From the NCBI GenBank assembly GCA_009843625.1, contig VYDD01000152.1, positions 1-16,715 on the forward strand: a stretch of 16,715 bases of DNA, read 5' to 3'. The DNA is from Gammaproteobacteria bacterium (GTDB lineage: Bacteria > Gemmatimonadota > Gemmatimonadetes > Longimicrobiales > Gaopeijiaceae). Each line of letters opens with the position of its first letter. Within the stretch, counting starts at the first letter, position 1. Both the position numbers and the translations under genes were made by a program. The notes under the pieces are model-generated. The model made no database searches and was not told the origin of the DNA. It saw nothing but the letters and a program-made list of their open reading frames with translations. Shown piece after piece: positions 9,201-15,460 of this stretch.

Positions 9201-9340
9201 ACACGCTGCCCTTCTGGACGCTCTCCACCGACGTGCGGGCCGGTTTGGCGTTTCCACTCAGGGGTGTAGACGATCCGCCCGGGGCAGGGTTCCGCCTGCG
9301 TGCGGGTCGGCTCTACCTCCGTCTGGGATCGGCGTTCTAG
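6245..9340 (+). CDS. Zinc-peptidase-like protein with PD40/TolB-type propeller and C-terminal outer-membrane barrel
   Basis: This 1031-residue exported protein appears to have three parts. The signal peptide has a run of seven leucines (22-28) and a likely cleavage near AYGQ (39-42). An N-terminal peptidase-MA-like domain has HELVH (H144, E145, H148) and a downstream LTEGIATYY (E187), the usual arrangement of a gluzincin zinc site. Residues about 325-610 hold WD40-like PD40 repeats with recurring SPDG motifs, as in TolB and DPP-IV propellers. Residues about 640-1031 show alternating polar/hydrophobic strands and end in LYLRLGSAF with a terminal Phe, the pattern of an outer-membrane barrel's assembly signal. 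I infer a surface or periplasm-facing protease tethered by its barrel; such proteins are often labelled TolB-like or BamA-like. The open frame extends upstream to 5657, but that part is shadow; ATG 6245 puts the signal peptide at the N-terminus. Substrate unknown. Confidence 0.88.
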   Translation: MTTLVCFGPDNIGGRDRPLTRLLLLLLLIGGVLPATVPAYGQVPPDEDWRTLDTEHFRITFPEALHPLATRLADRAERAYGQLASSFSAPPPGAIDIVLTDHADYSNGFANVVPGNRITLFARPPADAGSLNYFDEWIELVVTHELVHIFHLDPAGGVGGILRAVLGRYPATWPFFPGRATPTWLTEGIATYYESTLTDAGRVHGTWQDMVLRTGVLENALESLSLVSGRSPVWPAGLRPYVYGSEFFHYLMERTDTTGMRQLVEEVAGQLVPYRIDAAARSAFGISFSQAWDEWRASLSFRYSGLAGSLAALQPLTTGEALTRGARQALYPQVSPDGRRLAFALSDGRSDAHLRLLDLDGGAERRFTRTNGLSSFSWTPGGGMVFAQFELADRYRLYNDLYRTDADGRVTRVTRGGRLAFPDAHPDGEHVVAVQEGEGTNRLVLVDLATGDITALTEAVPAVHWGFPRWSPDGSRIAVSQWRTGGRFDVVILDAAGALIARVTDDRAVDASPSWSPDGRTLLWSSDRTGIPNLFAASIDGDGRAGPVRQVTNMLTGAAHPAIDPAGEWIYYSAYHHDGWDIERIPYAPGEWFEPFADDPRFLLGADRSPDRFQAAIEAESRPYRAIRSLLPTYWQPLYSAPRRIRERDVIGPGFGFSTSGRDLVDRHAFRAWGRLIPEKRRGEGRFGYTARGLGNPVVTFSLGQLYDPAGLTLGERQSGDVDTLYVVDRERRVQVSVDLQRARFRNRIGLTLEASHNWVSSELLDATLEPSTLFRLNRPTRRVGEVSATLGFNTARSHAMSMTLADGVSGAVRGRVSRVLDLPEELAGDRAADRGFEEVTGRLSLYRALGNVGFAQQVFALRASGGIARGPGADGFHFEVGNAAGTRERLTGFGLFGGSPLPFPVRGYSAASRRGRIAWSASAEYRLPLSMIRRGIGAWPLYFDRAGASLFADAGNAWGPDGERDPFASPKRAALASFGLEVTVNTLPFWTLSTDVRAGLAFPLRGVDDPPGAGFRLRAGRLYLRLGSAF

Positions 9341-9347
9341 AAGAGAC

Positions 9348-9376
9348 TTGCGGCGCGCAACCGGGGCACCTATGGT
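9348..9376 (+). promoter_or_regulatory. Candidate sigma-70-type promoter for nrdJ
   Basis: TTGCGG (9348-9353) and TATGGT (9371-9376) are separated by exactly 17 nt, in the only gap upstream of nrdJ. The hexamers match the E. coli consensus at 3 and 4 of 6 positions. The -10 hexamer coincides with the unpaired bulge of the stem-loop that follows, so an operator role for that repeat is possible. The match is modest and promoter consensus in this phylum is uncertain. Confidence 0.35.
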
Positions 9377-9407
9377 GTAGGTCGCACCGCGACATACGGT
9401 GCCCCGG
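9361..9407 (+). promoter_or_regulatory. 47-nt stem-loop with perfect 10-bp arms upstream of nrdJ
   Basis: CCGGGGCACC (9361-9370) pairs perfectly with GGTGCCCCGG (9398-9407). Inside, after a 6-nt one-sided bulge (9371-9376), GTA (9377-9379) pairs with TAC (9395-9397), and GTCGC (9381-9385) pairs with GCGAC (9389-9393) around an ACC loop, with one G/A mismatch. It starts 20 nt after the stop of the upstream gene and lacks a T-run. It could be a terminator for that gene, a DNA operator over the nrdJ promoter, or part of a structured nrdJ leader RNA. Confidence 0.6.
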
Positions 9408-9413
9408 AGACAT

Positions 9414-9435
9414 CGACCCACAAGATGTGGTGTCG
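9414..9435 (+). promoter_or_regulatory. Interrupted palindrome upstream of nrdJ, NrdR-box-like
   Basis: CGAC-CCACA-AGA-TGTGG-T-GTCG forms two paired blocks (4 and 5 bp) with a 3-nt centre and one bulged T. The core CACAAGATGTGGTG resembles the NrdR repressor box, an imperfect palindrome with CACA and TGTG ends. NrdR boxes control ribonucleotide reductase genes in many bacteria and usually come as pairs about three helical turns apart. A weaker partner, CACACCTTGG, sits about 31 bp downstream (from 9452). Assignment to NrdR is inference. Confidence 0.35.
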
Positions 9436-9490
9436 AGCAGTTTCAACAAGCCCACACCTTGGCTGGCGTGCTTTCCGTTTGTTTTGCACG

Positions 9491-9518
9491 GAGGTGGGGG
9501 CTGTTTCCACTCTTTTTT
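9491..9518 (+). terminator. Terminator-like hairpin with T6 run in the nrdJ leader (possible attenuator)
   Basis: GAGGTGG (9491-9497, one bulged G) pairs with CCACTC (9507-9512) and is followed at once by six T residues (9513-9518), only 30 nt before the chosen nrdJ start. A terminator-like element between promoter and gene suggests transcription attenuation. The stem is short (6 bp with a bulge), so this is tentative. No B12-box (GCCACTG-like) sequence is visible, which argues against a classic cobalamin riboswitch. Confidence 0.35.
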
Positions 9519-9547
9519 CCACATCTCTCCGCCATATGGAAGGCAGC

Positions 9548-12088
9548 ATGTCCGCCCAACGCCCCGCATCTCCAGACGCTCCGCCGGCGCACGACGTGCC
9601 GCCGGCAGACCTCCCGCGCGCTACGCTTTCCGACAACGCGCGCATCGTTCTCGGGCTCCGCTATCTGAAGAAGAACGAAAAGGGCGAGCCCGTCGAGGAG
9701 CCCGAGACCATGTTCTGGCGGGTCGCGCGCGTGATCGCCGAGGAAGACCGCTGCCATGGCGCGACGGATGCGGCGATCGACGAGGTCGCGCGCCAGTTCT
9801 ACGACCTCATGGCGACGGGCACGTTCGAGCCCAACTCCCCCACGCTTATGAACGCGGGGCGGCCGCTCGGACAGCTCTCCGCGTGCTTCGTGCTTCCTGT
9901 CGACGATGCCCTCTCCAACGGCGAGTGCGGCATCTACGACACGCTCAAGAGCATGGCGCTGGTCCACCAGTCCGGAGGGGGCACGGGGTTCTCGTTCTCC
10001 CGCCTGCGCACCGAGGGCGACACCGTGCGCTCCACAATGGGAGTGGCTTCGGGCCCGGTGTCCTTCATGCGCCTCTACGACTCCTCCACCGAGGTCGTGA
10101 AGCAGGGCGGCACGCGCCGGGGCGCCAACATGGGCATCCTGCGGGTCGACCATCCCGACATCCGCTCCTTCATCACTTGCAAGGACGACACCTCCCAGAT
10201 CACCAACTTCAACATTTCGGTCGCCATCACCGACGCCTTCATGCAGGCGGTGGTGAAGGGCGAGGACTACGACCTCGTCAGCCCGCGCACCGGCGATGTC
10301 GTGGGTCGCGAAAACTCGACCGAGATCTTCGACATGATCGTGCAGGGCGCGTGGAAGACCGGCGAGCCGGGTGTCTTCTTCATCGACCGGGCCAACGAAT
10401 TCAACCCGGTGCCGAAGCTGGGCGAGTACGAGGCCACAAATCCGTGCGGAGAACAGCCGCTCCTGCCGTACGACGTGTGCAACCTGGGGAGCCTCAACCT
10501 CGGCCCGTTCGTGCGCAAAGGGTTTTCCTGGGGCGTGGATCCGCAGGATGCAATCGACTGGGACGGGCTCCGCCGGGTCGTCCACCTGTCGGTGCACTTC
10601 CTGGACAACGTGATCGACGCCAACCGCTATCCGCTGCCCCAGATCACCGAACTGGCCGAGAACATCCGGCGCATCGGGCTGGGTGTGATGGGCTGGGCGG
10701 ACATGCTGGTGCGGCTGGGAATCCCGTACAACTCCGACGCCGCCGTGGCGGTCGCCGAGGCCGTCATGCGCTTCATCGACGAGGAAGCCAAGGTCGCGTC
10801 CGCGAAGCTGGCGGAAAGCCGGGGCGTGTTCCCGGCCTGGGCGCAGTCCATCTGGGGTCCGGAGGAAAGCTGCGCCCGCCGTCCCGACGGGAGCCGCATT
10901 CGGCCGATGCGTCCGCTGCGCAACTGCAATCTCGACACGGTCGCCCCGACGGGCACCATCTCGATCTTCGCCGGCTGCTCGGGGGGCATCGAGCCCCTGT
11001 TCGCGGTGGCGTTCATGCGCAACCAGGCCGGCGTGCTGATGCCGGACGTCAACGAGGACTTCGTGCGCGTCGCAAAGGAGGGCGGCTGGTATTCGAAGGA
11101 ACTCATGGAGCGGGTGGCGGAGAGCGGCCACATTCACCACGACGAGGTGCCCGCGGAGGTGCAGCGGGTGTTCGTGACCGCGCACGACATCACCCCGGAG
11201 TGGCACGTGCGCATGCAGGCCGCCTTCCAGAAGTACACCGACGCCGCCATTTCCAAGACCACCAACTTCCCCCACGAGGCGACGCCGGAGGATGTCCGCG
11301 AGATCTACGAGCTGGCCTTCTCGCTGGGGTGCAAGGGCGTGACCGTGTACCGCGACGGATCCCGCCCCATGCAGGTGCTCTCGACCGGCAAGACCGAGAA
11401 AGAGCCGGAAACAACCGACGAGCCACCGCCATCGACCGGCGAGATCGAGCAGAAGCTCGCCGATGCGCGCGAGGAGTGTCACCGGCTGCGCGGCGAGATC
11501 GAAAAGTACCGGCAGCGCGAAAGCGACCGCGACCGCCTCGCCGGCGCGGGCCGCCACAAGCGCAAGCGTCCCGCGCTGCTGAAGGGACGCACCGTGAAGA
11601 TGGACTGCCCGCTCGGCGATCTCTACGTCACCATCAACGAAGACGAGACCGGCCGACCCTTCGAGGTCTTCTGCACACTGGGCAAGGCCGGCGGCGCCGC
11701 CATGGCCGATGCGGAGGCGATCGGGCGGCTGATCTCCCTCGCGCTGCGGTCGGGAATCCCCATCACCGCGGTCCGCGATCAGCTTCGCGGCATCTCCTGC
11801 GATCGCGCGGTCGGGTTCGGGTTGCGCAAGGTCCTTTCCGCCCCCGACGCCATCGGCCAGGCGATCGAATACTACCTTCAGGAAAAGGACGGCATCCAGG
11901 AGGAACTCATCCTCACCGCTCCGGTGACCTCGGCCGCGGGCGCGGCCGCCCCCAGCCGTGCGCCATCGGGAGGCGGTTCCTCCGGGTCGGGCTATCTGGG
12001 CACTTGTCCGGACTGCGGCACCGGCCAGCTCTCCTTCGAGGAAGGGTGCGTGAAGTGCCATGTGTGCGGCTTCAGCGAGTGCAGTTGA
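9548..12088 (+). CDS. nrdJ: Adenosylcobalamin-dependent (class II) ribonucleotide reductase NrdJ
   Basis: NrdJ reduces ribonucleotides to deoxyribonucleotides for DNA synthesis using an adenosylcobalamin-generated thiyl radical. The 846-residue protein has C113 (SACF) and C311 as the likely redox pair. NPCGE (298-302) carries the thiyl-radical C300 with N298 and E302; the C300-C311 spacing equals that of C322-C333 in Thermotoga NrdJ. APTGTIS and GCKGVTVY (C595) are further class II signatures. After the core come a charged, probably coiled-coil segment (about 632-665), a TSCPD domain (about 686-770), a Gly/Ser linker and a C-terminal zinc ribbon with cysteines at 820, 823, 834, 837, 840 and 845. 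ATG 9548 is chosen because GGAAGG lies four bases upstream. ATGs at 9536 and 9425 are in frame but would add non-conserved residues and lack ribosome binding sites. The leader is highly structured. Confidence 0.96.
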   Translation: MSAQRPASPDAPPAHDVPPADLPRATLSDNARIVLGLRYLKKNEKGEPVEEPETMFWRVARVIAEEDRCHGATDAAIDEVARQFYDLMATGTFEPNSPTLMNAGRPLGQLSACFVLPVDDALSNGECGIYDTLKSMALVHQSGGGTGFSFSRLRTEGDTVRSTMGVASGPVSFMRLYDSSTEVVKQGGTRRGANMGILRVDHPDIRSFITCKDDTSQITNFNISVAITDAFMQAVVKGEDYDLVSPRTGDVVGRENSTEIFDMIVQGAWKTGEPGVFFIDRANEFNPVPKLGEYEATNPCGEQPLLPYDVCNLGSLNLGPFVRKGFSWGVDPQDAIDWDGLRRVVHLSVHFLDNVIDANRYPLPQITELAENIRRIGLGVMGWADMLVRLGIPYNSDAAVAVAEAVMRFIDEEAKVASAKLAESRGVFPAWAQSIWGPEESCARRPDGSRIRPMRPLRNCNLDTVAPTGTISIFAGCSGGIEPLFAVAFMRNQAGVLMPDVNEDFVRVAKEGGWYSKELMERVAESGHIHHDEVPAEVQRVFVTAHDITPEWHVRMQAAFQKYTDAAISKTTNFPHEATPEDVREIYELAFSLGCKGVTVYRDGSRPMQVLSTGKTEKEPETTDEPPPSTGEIEQKLADAREECHRLRGEIEKYRQRESDRDRLAGAGRHKRKRPALLKGRTVKMDCPLGDLYVTINEDETGRPFEVFCTLGKAGGAAMADAEAIGRLISLALRSGIPITAVRDQLRGISCDRAVGFGLRKVLSAPDAIGQAIEYYLQEKDGIQEELILTAPVTSAAGAAAPSRAPSGGGSSGSGYLGTCPDCGTGQLSFEEGCVKCHVCGFSECS

Positions 12089-12109
12089 GCCAGCTTCCGC
12101 GATGCCGGG

Positions 12110-13042
12110 ATGAAGCGCGTTGCCGGGTACTCGGCGTTTCTGCTCGCGGCGACGCTGGCGTGCGGAGGGGAGCCGGGTAGCGAGCCTGCCGAGCGCGTCG
12201 AACGCCCGGCCTTCCCGGGCGCGCGTGCCTTCGAACTGATCGAGGCCCAGCTGGCGTTCGGGCCCCGGGTGCCCGGCACGCCCGGCCACGCGGCACAGCT
12301 GGAGTGGATGGTCGCGCACTTGGCGGCGCACGCCGATACGGTGATCGTCGACCGCTTCCGTCACGTCATCACCACCGGAGACACCCTGCCGCTGGCCAAC
12401 GTCCTGGCCCGCTTCAACGCCGCCAACCCTGACCGGCTCCTGTTCCTGGCCCATTGGGACACCCGGCCCATCTCCGACCAGAGCACCGATCCGGAGGACC
12501 GCGACACCCCCGTCCCGGGTGCCAACGACGGCGCCTCCGGCGTCGCCGTGCTCATGGCGCTGGGCGAGCTCCTTTCCGTCCAGCCGCCGCCGGTCGGCAT
12601 CGATCTGCTCATGGTGGACGGCGAGGATTACGGCCCGACCACGGCTGACATGTTCATCGGCTCCGAGCGCTACGCCGAGCAGCCCCTGGGCGGCCAGCCC
12701 CGCTATGCGGTCCTGCTCGACATGGTCGGGGACCGCGATCCGAGCTTCCCCGTGGAAGGCTTCTCCTCCCGCTACGCGCCCCGCGTGGTGCAGCGCGTAT
12801 GGGGGATTGCGCGCGACCTGGGATACGGCCGGCTTTTCCCGATGACGGTGCGCCCTCCCATCCTGGACGACCACGTGCCGCTGAACGAGGCCGGCATCCC
12901 CACCATCGACATCATCGACTTCGAGTACGGGCCGGGGAACTCGCTCTGGCACACCCCGAACGATGTCCTGGCCAACGTGAGCCCGGCAACGCTGGAGGTC
13001 GTGGGCGAGGTGGTTGCGGAGATCGTGTATCGAGGAGGCTGA
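12110..13042 (+). CDS. M28-family metallopeptidase / glutaminyl-peptide cyclotransferase-like lipoprotein
   Basis: This 310-residue protein is predicted to be a lipoprotein: a hydrophobic N-terminus ends in TLAC with Cys18. The rest is an M28 aminopeptidase fold with AHWDTRP (H115, D117), GANDGASG (D140), VDGEDYG (E172, D173), DDHVPL (H255) and LWHTPND (H281). The spacing resembles glutaminyl cyclases, where an Asp, an acidic residue after the catalytic Glu and a late His bind one zinc. The protein could therefore cyclise N-terminal Gln to pyroglutamate on exported peptides rather than act as an aminopeptidase; the sequence alone does not decide. It starts 21 nt after nrdJ, so it may be transcribed with it, though no functional link is obvious. 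Confidence 0.9.
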   Translation: MKRVAGYSAFLLAATLACGGEPGSEPAERVERPAFPGARAFELIEAQLAFGPRVPGTPGHAAQLEWMVAHLAAHADTVIVDRFRHVITTGDTLPLANVLARFNAANPDRLLFLAHWDTRPISDQSTDPEDRDTPVPGANDGASGVAVLMALGELLSVQPPPVGIDLLMVDGEDYGPTTADMFIGSERYAEQPLGGQPRYAVLLDMVGDRDPSFPVEGFSSRYAPRVVQRVWGIARDLGYGRLFPMTVRPPILDDHVPLNEAGIPTIDIIDFEYGPGNSLWHTPNDVLANVSPATLEVVGEVVAEIVYRGG

Positions 13043-13064
13043 CGCGATGCCGGGCCCTGTCGCG

Positions 13065-13076
13065 CGAAGCATATGC
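13065..13076. promoter_or_regulatory. 12-bp perfect palindrome, possible operator
   Basis: AAGCATATGCTT is a perfect palindrome in a locally AT-rich patch (about 13064-13090) of the 141-nt gap before the nitrilase gene. Its position, about 110 nt before the nitrilase start, suits an operator. No convincing -35/-10 pair could be fixed around it, and no regulator gene is in the window. Confidence 0.3.
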
Positions 13077-13183
13077 TTGATGCATTATTCCACGCAGGGG
13101 GGACGGAATCCACCGGCACGAAGCGTGATCGTGCGGAAGACGTCTCCGGAGTTCGCGAACCAACGCACTGGACCAGAACCTGG

Positions 13184-14155
13184 ATGAACGACAACGAGGG
13201 CATCGGGGTCGCGGTGGTACAGGGGGCCGGGGTCCCCTTCGACCTGGAGGCGGCGATCGGGAAGGTGCACGTGCTCACCGCCGAAGCCGCCGCGCAGGGA
13301 GCCCAGCTGGTTCTCTTCCCGGAAGCCTATGTCGGCGGGTATCCCTGGGGCCTGGCGTTCGGCACGTCGGTGGGCGGCCGCTCGCCGGCAGGCCGCAGGA
13401 CCTGGGGCCGATACCTGAAGGGGGCGGTCGAAGTCCCCGGGCCGGCCACCGATCGCATCGGCGAAGCCGCCGCGGCTCACGGCGTCTACCTGGCCGTCGG
13501 GGTCGTGGAGCGGGATGCCGACTACGGCGGAGGCACGCTCTTCTGCACGCTTCTCTACTTCGGTCCCGACGGCGCGCTCCTGGGCAAGCATCGAAAGCTC
13601 AAGCCCACAGCGGCCGAACGCTTCATCTGGGGCGAAGGCGACGGCAGCACGCTCACGGTTGTGGACACGCCCCTCGGCCGGGTCGGCGGCCTCATCTGCT
13701 GGGAGAACTACATGCCGCTGGCCCGCACCGCGATGTACGCGAAGGGCGTTGAGATCTACCTCGCCCCGACTGCCGACGGGCGCGAGCGCTGGCAGGCAAC
13801 GCTCCGGCACATCGCCCTCGAGGGAAGATGCTTCGTCCTCGGCTGCAACCAGTACGCCACCCGCGCCCAGTACCCGGCCGACCTGGAGATCGCCGGTGAA
13901 CTGGAGGGCTGGCCGGAACGCCTGTGCGCCGGCGGAAGCGCGATCTATTCCCCGTCGGGGGCGTGCCTGGCGGGACCGCTCTGGGACCAGGAGGGGATTC
14001 TCTTCGCCCGCCTCGATCCGGACGCGGTCACGCGCGGGAAGTTCGACTTCGACGTGGTGGGCCACTATGCCCGCCCCGACGTCTTTCAGCTCCGCGTCAA
14101 CGAAAACCCGTTTCCGCCCGTGACCTTTCGCGGCGGCTCCGCATCGACAAGCTGA
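13184..14155 (+). CDS. Nitrilase-family carbon-nitrogen hydrolase
   Basis: This cytoplasmic enzyme of 323 residues has the complete Glu-Lys-Cys triad: E47 in LFPEAYVGGYPWG, K138 in HRKLKPT and C172 in GGLICWENYMPLAR. The CWENYMPLAR context and the HRKLKPT form are those of true nitrilases (branch 1, including cyanide hydratases and plant nitrilases) rather than amidases, so it probably converts an organic nitrile to a carboxylic acid and ammonia. Substrate preference cannot be read from the sequence. The frame is open from an ATG at 13073, but family members begin close to the GVAVVQ strand, so ATG 13184 is preferred; no strong ribosome binding site is seen for either. The ornithine aminotransferase gene follows after 38 nt, suggesting a shared nitrogen-metabolism transcript. 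Confidence 0.92.
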   Translation: MNDNEGIGVAVVQGAGVPFDLEAAIGKVHVLTAEAAAQGAQLVLFPEAYVGGYPWGLAFGTSVGGRSPAGRRTWGRYLKGAVEVPGPATDRIGEAAAAHGVYLAVGVVERDADYGGGTLFCTLLYFGPDGALLGKHRKLKPTAAERFIWGEGDGSTLTVVDTPLGRVGGLICWENYMPLARTAMYAKGVEIYLAPTADGRERWQATLRHIALEGRCFVLGCNQYATRAQYPADLEIAGELEGWPERLCAGGSAIYSPSGACLAGPLWDQEGILFARLDPDAVTRGKFDFDVVGHYARPDVFQLRVNENPFPPVTFRGGSASTS

Positions 14156-14180
14156 CGCGACCCCCGCGGGATCCGCGTCG

Positions 14181-14185
14181 GGAGG
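14181..14185 (+). promoter_or_regulatory. Shine-Dalgarno site of the ornithine aminotransferase gene
   Basis: GGAGG lies eight bases before the ATG at 14194. It decides the start: the open frame runs back into the nitrilase gene to 13924, but only this ATG has a ribosome binding site and a family-like N-terminus. Confidence 0.8.
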
Positions 14186-14193
14186 CCGACACC

Positions 14194-15414
14194 ATGCAAG
14201 ACACCGCAACGCAGGCGATCACGTCATCCTACCTCGATGAAGCCGACCGCTTCGGCGCCCACAACTACCATCCGCTCCCGGTCGTGATCGAACGGGGCGA
14301 GGGCGTCTGGGTCTGGGATGTGGAGGGGCGTCGCTATCTCGACATGCTGAGCGCCTACTCCGCCCTCAACCAGGGGCACCTGCATCCGCGCATCATCGGT
14401 GCCGCCCGGGACCAGATGCGGCGCCTCACCCTCACCTCGCGCGCGTTCCACAACGACCAGATGGGCCCCTTCCTGCGCGAGCTTTGCGAGCTCACCGGCT
14501 TCGAGCGCGCGCTGCTCATGAACACCGGCGCGGAGGGCGTGGAGACCGCGATCAAGACGGTCCGCAAGTGGGGCTACCAGGTCAGGGGCATCCCGGACGA
14601 CAGGGCGGAGATCATCGTCTGCGACAACAACTTCCATGGCAGAACGACCACCATCGTGGGCTTTTCCTCCGAGTTCGAGTACCGGAGGGGCTTCGGCCCC
14701 TTCACGCCCGGCTTCCGCACGATCCCCTACGGGGACATCGACGCCCTGCGCGGCGCCATCAACGAACGCACCGCGGGCTTCATGGTCGAGCCCATCCAGG
14801 GCGAGGGCGGGGTCATCGTGCCGCCGGACGGCTACCTGCGCGACGCTCGCGACCTGTGCTCGCGGCACCGGGTGGCCCTGGTCGCCGACGAGATCCAGAC
14901 CGGCCTGGGGCGCACCGGTCGGCTCCTGTGCTGCGACTGGGAGGATGTGCGCCCCGACGTGCTGATTCTGGGGAAGGCCCTCGGCGGTGGCGTCTACCCG
15001 GTCTCGGCCGCGATCGCGGACTCGGAGTTCATGGACGTGTTCCGGCCGGGCGACCACGGGTCCACCTTCGGCGGCAATCCGCTGGCGGCCGCGGTCGCGC
15101 GCGCATCGCTCGAGGTCATCGTCGAGGAAGGGCTGATCGAGCGCTCCGCCCAACTCGGCGAATGGTTCATGCGGAGGCTGCGCGCCATCGACTCACCGCA
15201 CGTCGAAGAAGTGCGGGGCCGCGGGTTGATGATCGGCCTGGTCATCCGGAAGTCGTCGGGTCCGGCCCGGCCCTTCTGCGAAGCCCTGTGGCACAGGGGC
15301 ATCCTGGCCAAGGAGACACACCAGCAGGTCATTCGCTTCGCGCCTCCACTGGTAATCGGGCGCGAGGAACTCGAAGAGGCTCTGGCTCAGGTGGAGGCGG
15401 TGCTCTCGACCTGA
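14194..15414 (+). CDS. rocD: Ornithine aminotransferase (ornithine--oxo-acid transaminase)
   Basis: This PLP enzyme transfers the delta-amino group of ornithine to 2-oxoglutarate, giving glutamate-5-semialdehyde and glutamate, in arginine/ornithine catabolism or proline synthesis. The 406 residues are the usual bacterial length. GAHNYHPLPVV (Y25) and SAYSALNQGH (Y55) match substrate-contacting tyrosines of the human enzyme. NTGAEGVETAIK binds the cofactor phosphate. VEPIQGEGG (E204) is the gate glutamate region. ADEIQTGLGRTG holds D232, which contacts the PLP nitrogen, and LGKALGGG holds the Schiff-base K261. HNYHPLP is diagnostic of ornithine aminotransferase against other class III transaminases. 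It follows the nitrilase gene by 38 nt. No arginase or proline genes are in the window, so the direction of flux is unknown. Confidence 0.94.
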   Translation: MQDTATQAITSSYLDEADRFGAHNYHPLPVVIERGEGVWVWDVEGRRYLDMLSAYSALNQGHLHPRIIGAARDQMRRLTLTSRAFHNDQMGPFLRELCELTGFERALLMNTGAEGVETAIKTVRKWGYQVRGIPDDRAEIIVCDNNFHGRTTTIVGFSSEFEYRRGFGPFTPGFRTIPYGDIDALRGAINERTAGFMVEPIQGEGGVIVPPDGYLRDARDLCSRHRVALVADEIQTGLGRTGRLLCCDWEDVRPDVLILGKALGGGVYPVSAAIADSEFMDVFRPGDHGSTFGGNPLAAAVARASLEVIVEEGLIERSAQLGEWFMRRLRAIDSPHVEEVRGRGLMIGLVIRKSSGPARPFCEALWHRGILAKETHQQVIRFAPPLVIGREELEEALAQVEAVLST

Positions 15415-15421
15415 ACCGGGT

Positions 15422-15446
15422 AAAACTGCGCGTCGGGCCCGGCGCA
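15422..15446 (-). terminator. Intrinsic-terminator-like hairpin behind yggX
   Basis: Read on the minus strand, TGCGC...GCGCA form a stem followed by GTTTTA. Counting a G-U pair, GCGCCG and CGACGC can extend it around a GGCC loop. It sits 15 nt beyond the yggX stop. On the plus strand there is no T-run, so it should not act as an equally good terminator for ornithine aminotransferase. Confidence 0.5.
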
Positions 15447-15460
15447 CAGCCCCCGCCCGC

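Noticed and set aside
9425..9547. Longer NrdJ starting at ATG 9425 or 9536, or a leader peptide in frame with nrdJ
   Set aside because: The extra residues are not like NrdJ N-termini, cover structured leader DNA and have no ribosome binding site; ATG 9548 has GGAAGG.
9341..9547. Classic adenosylcobalamin riboswitch before nrdJ
   Set aside because: The gene type makes it attractive, but no GCCACTG-like B12 box or other core signature is visible.
7948..12180. Long plus-strand frame (1410 residues) crossing the barrel gene, the leader and nrdJ
   Set aside because: It runs in another frame through two well-supported genes and their non-coding gap and is Arg/Gly/Pro-rich, a typical GC shadow.
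9443..13072. Very long minus-strand frame (1209 residues) antisense to nrdJ and the M28 gene
   Set aside because: It is the mirror of two clear genes in high-GC DNA, rich in Arg, Gly, His and Ala, with no recognisable domain.
13073..13183. Nitrilase start at ATG 13073
   Set aside because: It would add 37 residues absent from nitrilases and would read through the palindromic AT-rich patch; ATG 13184 gives the normal N-terminus.
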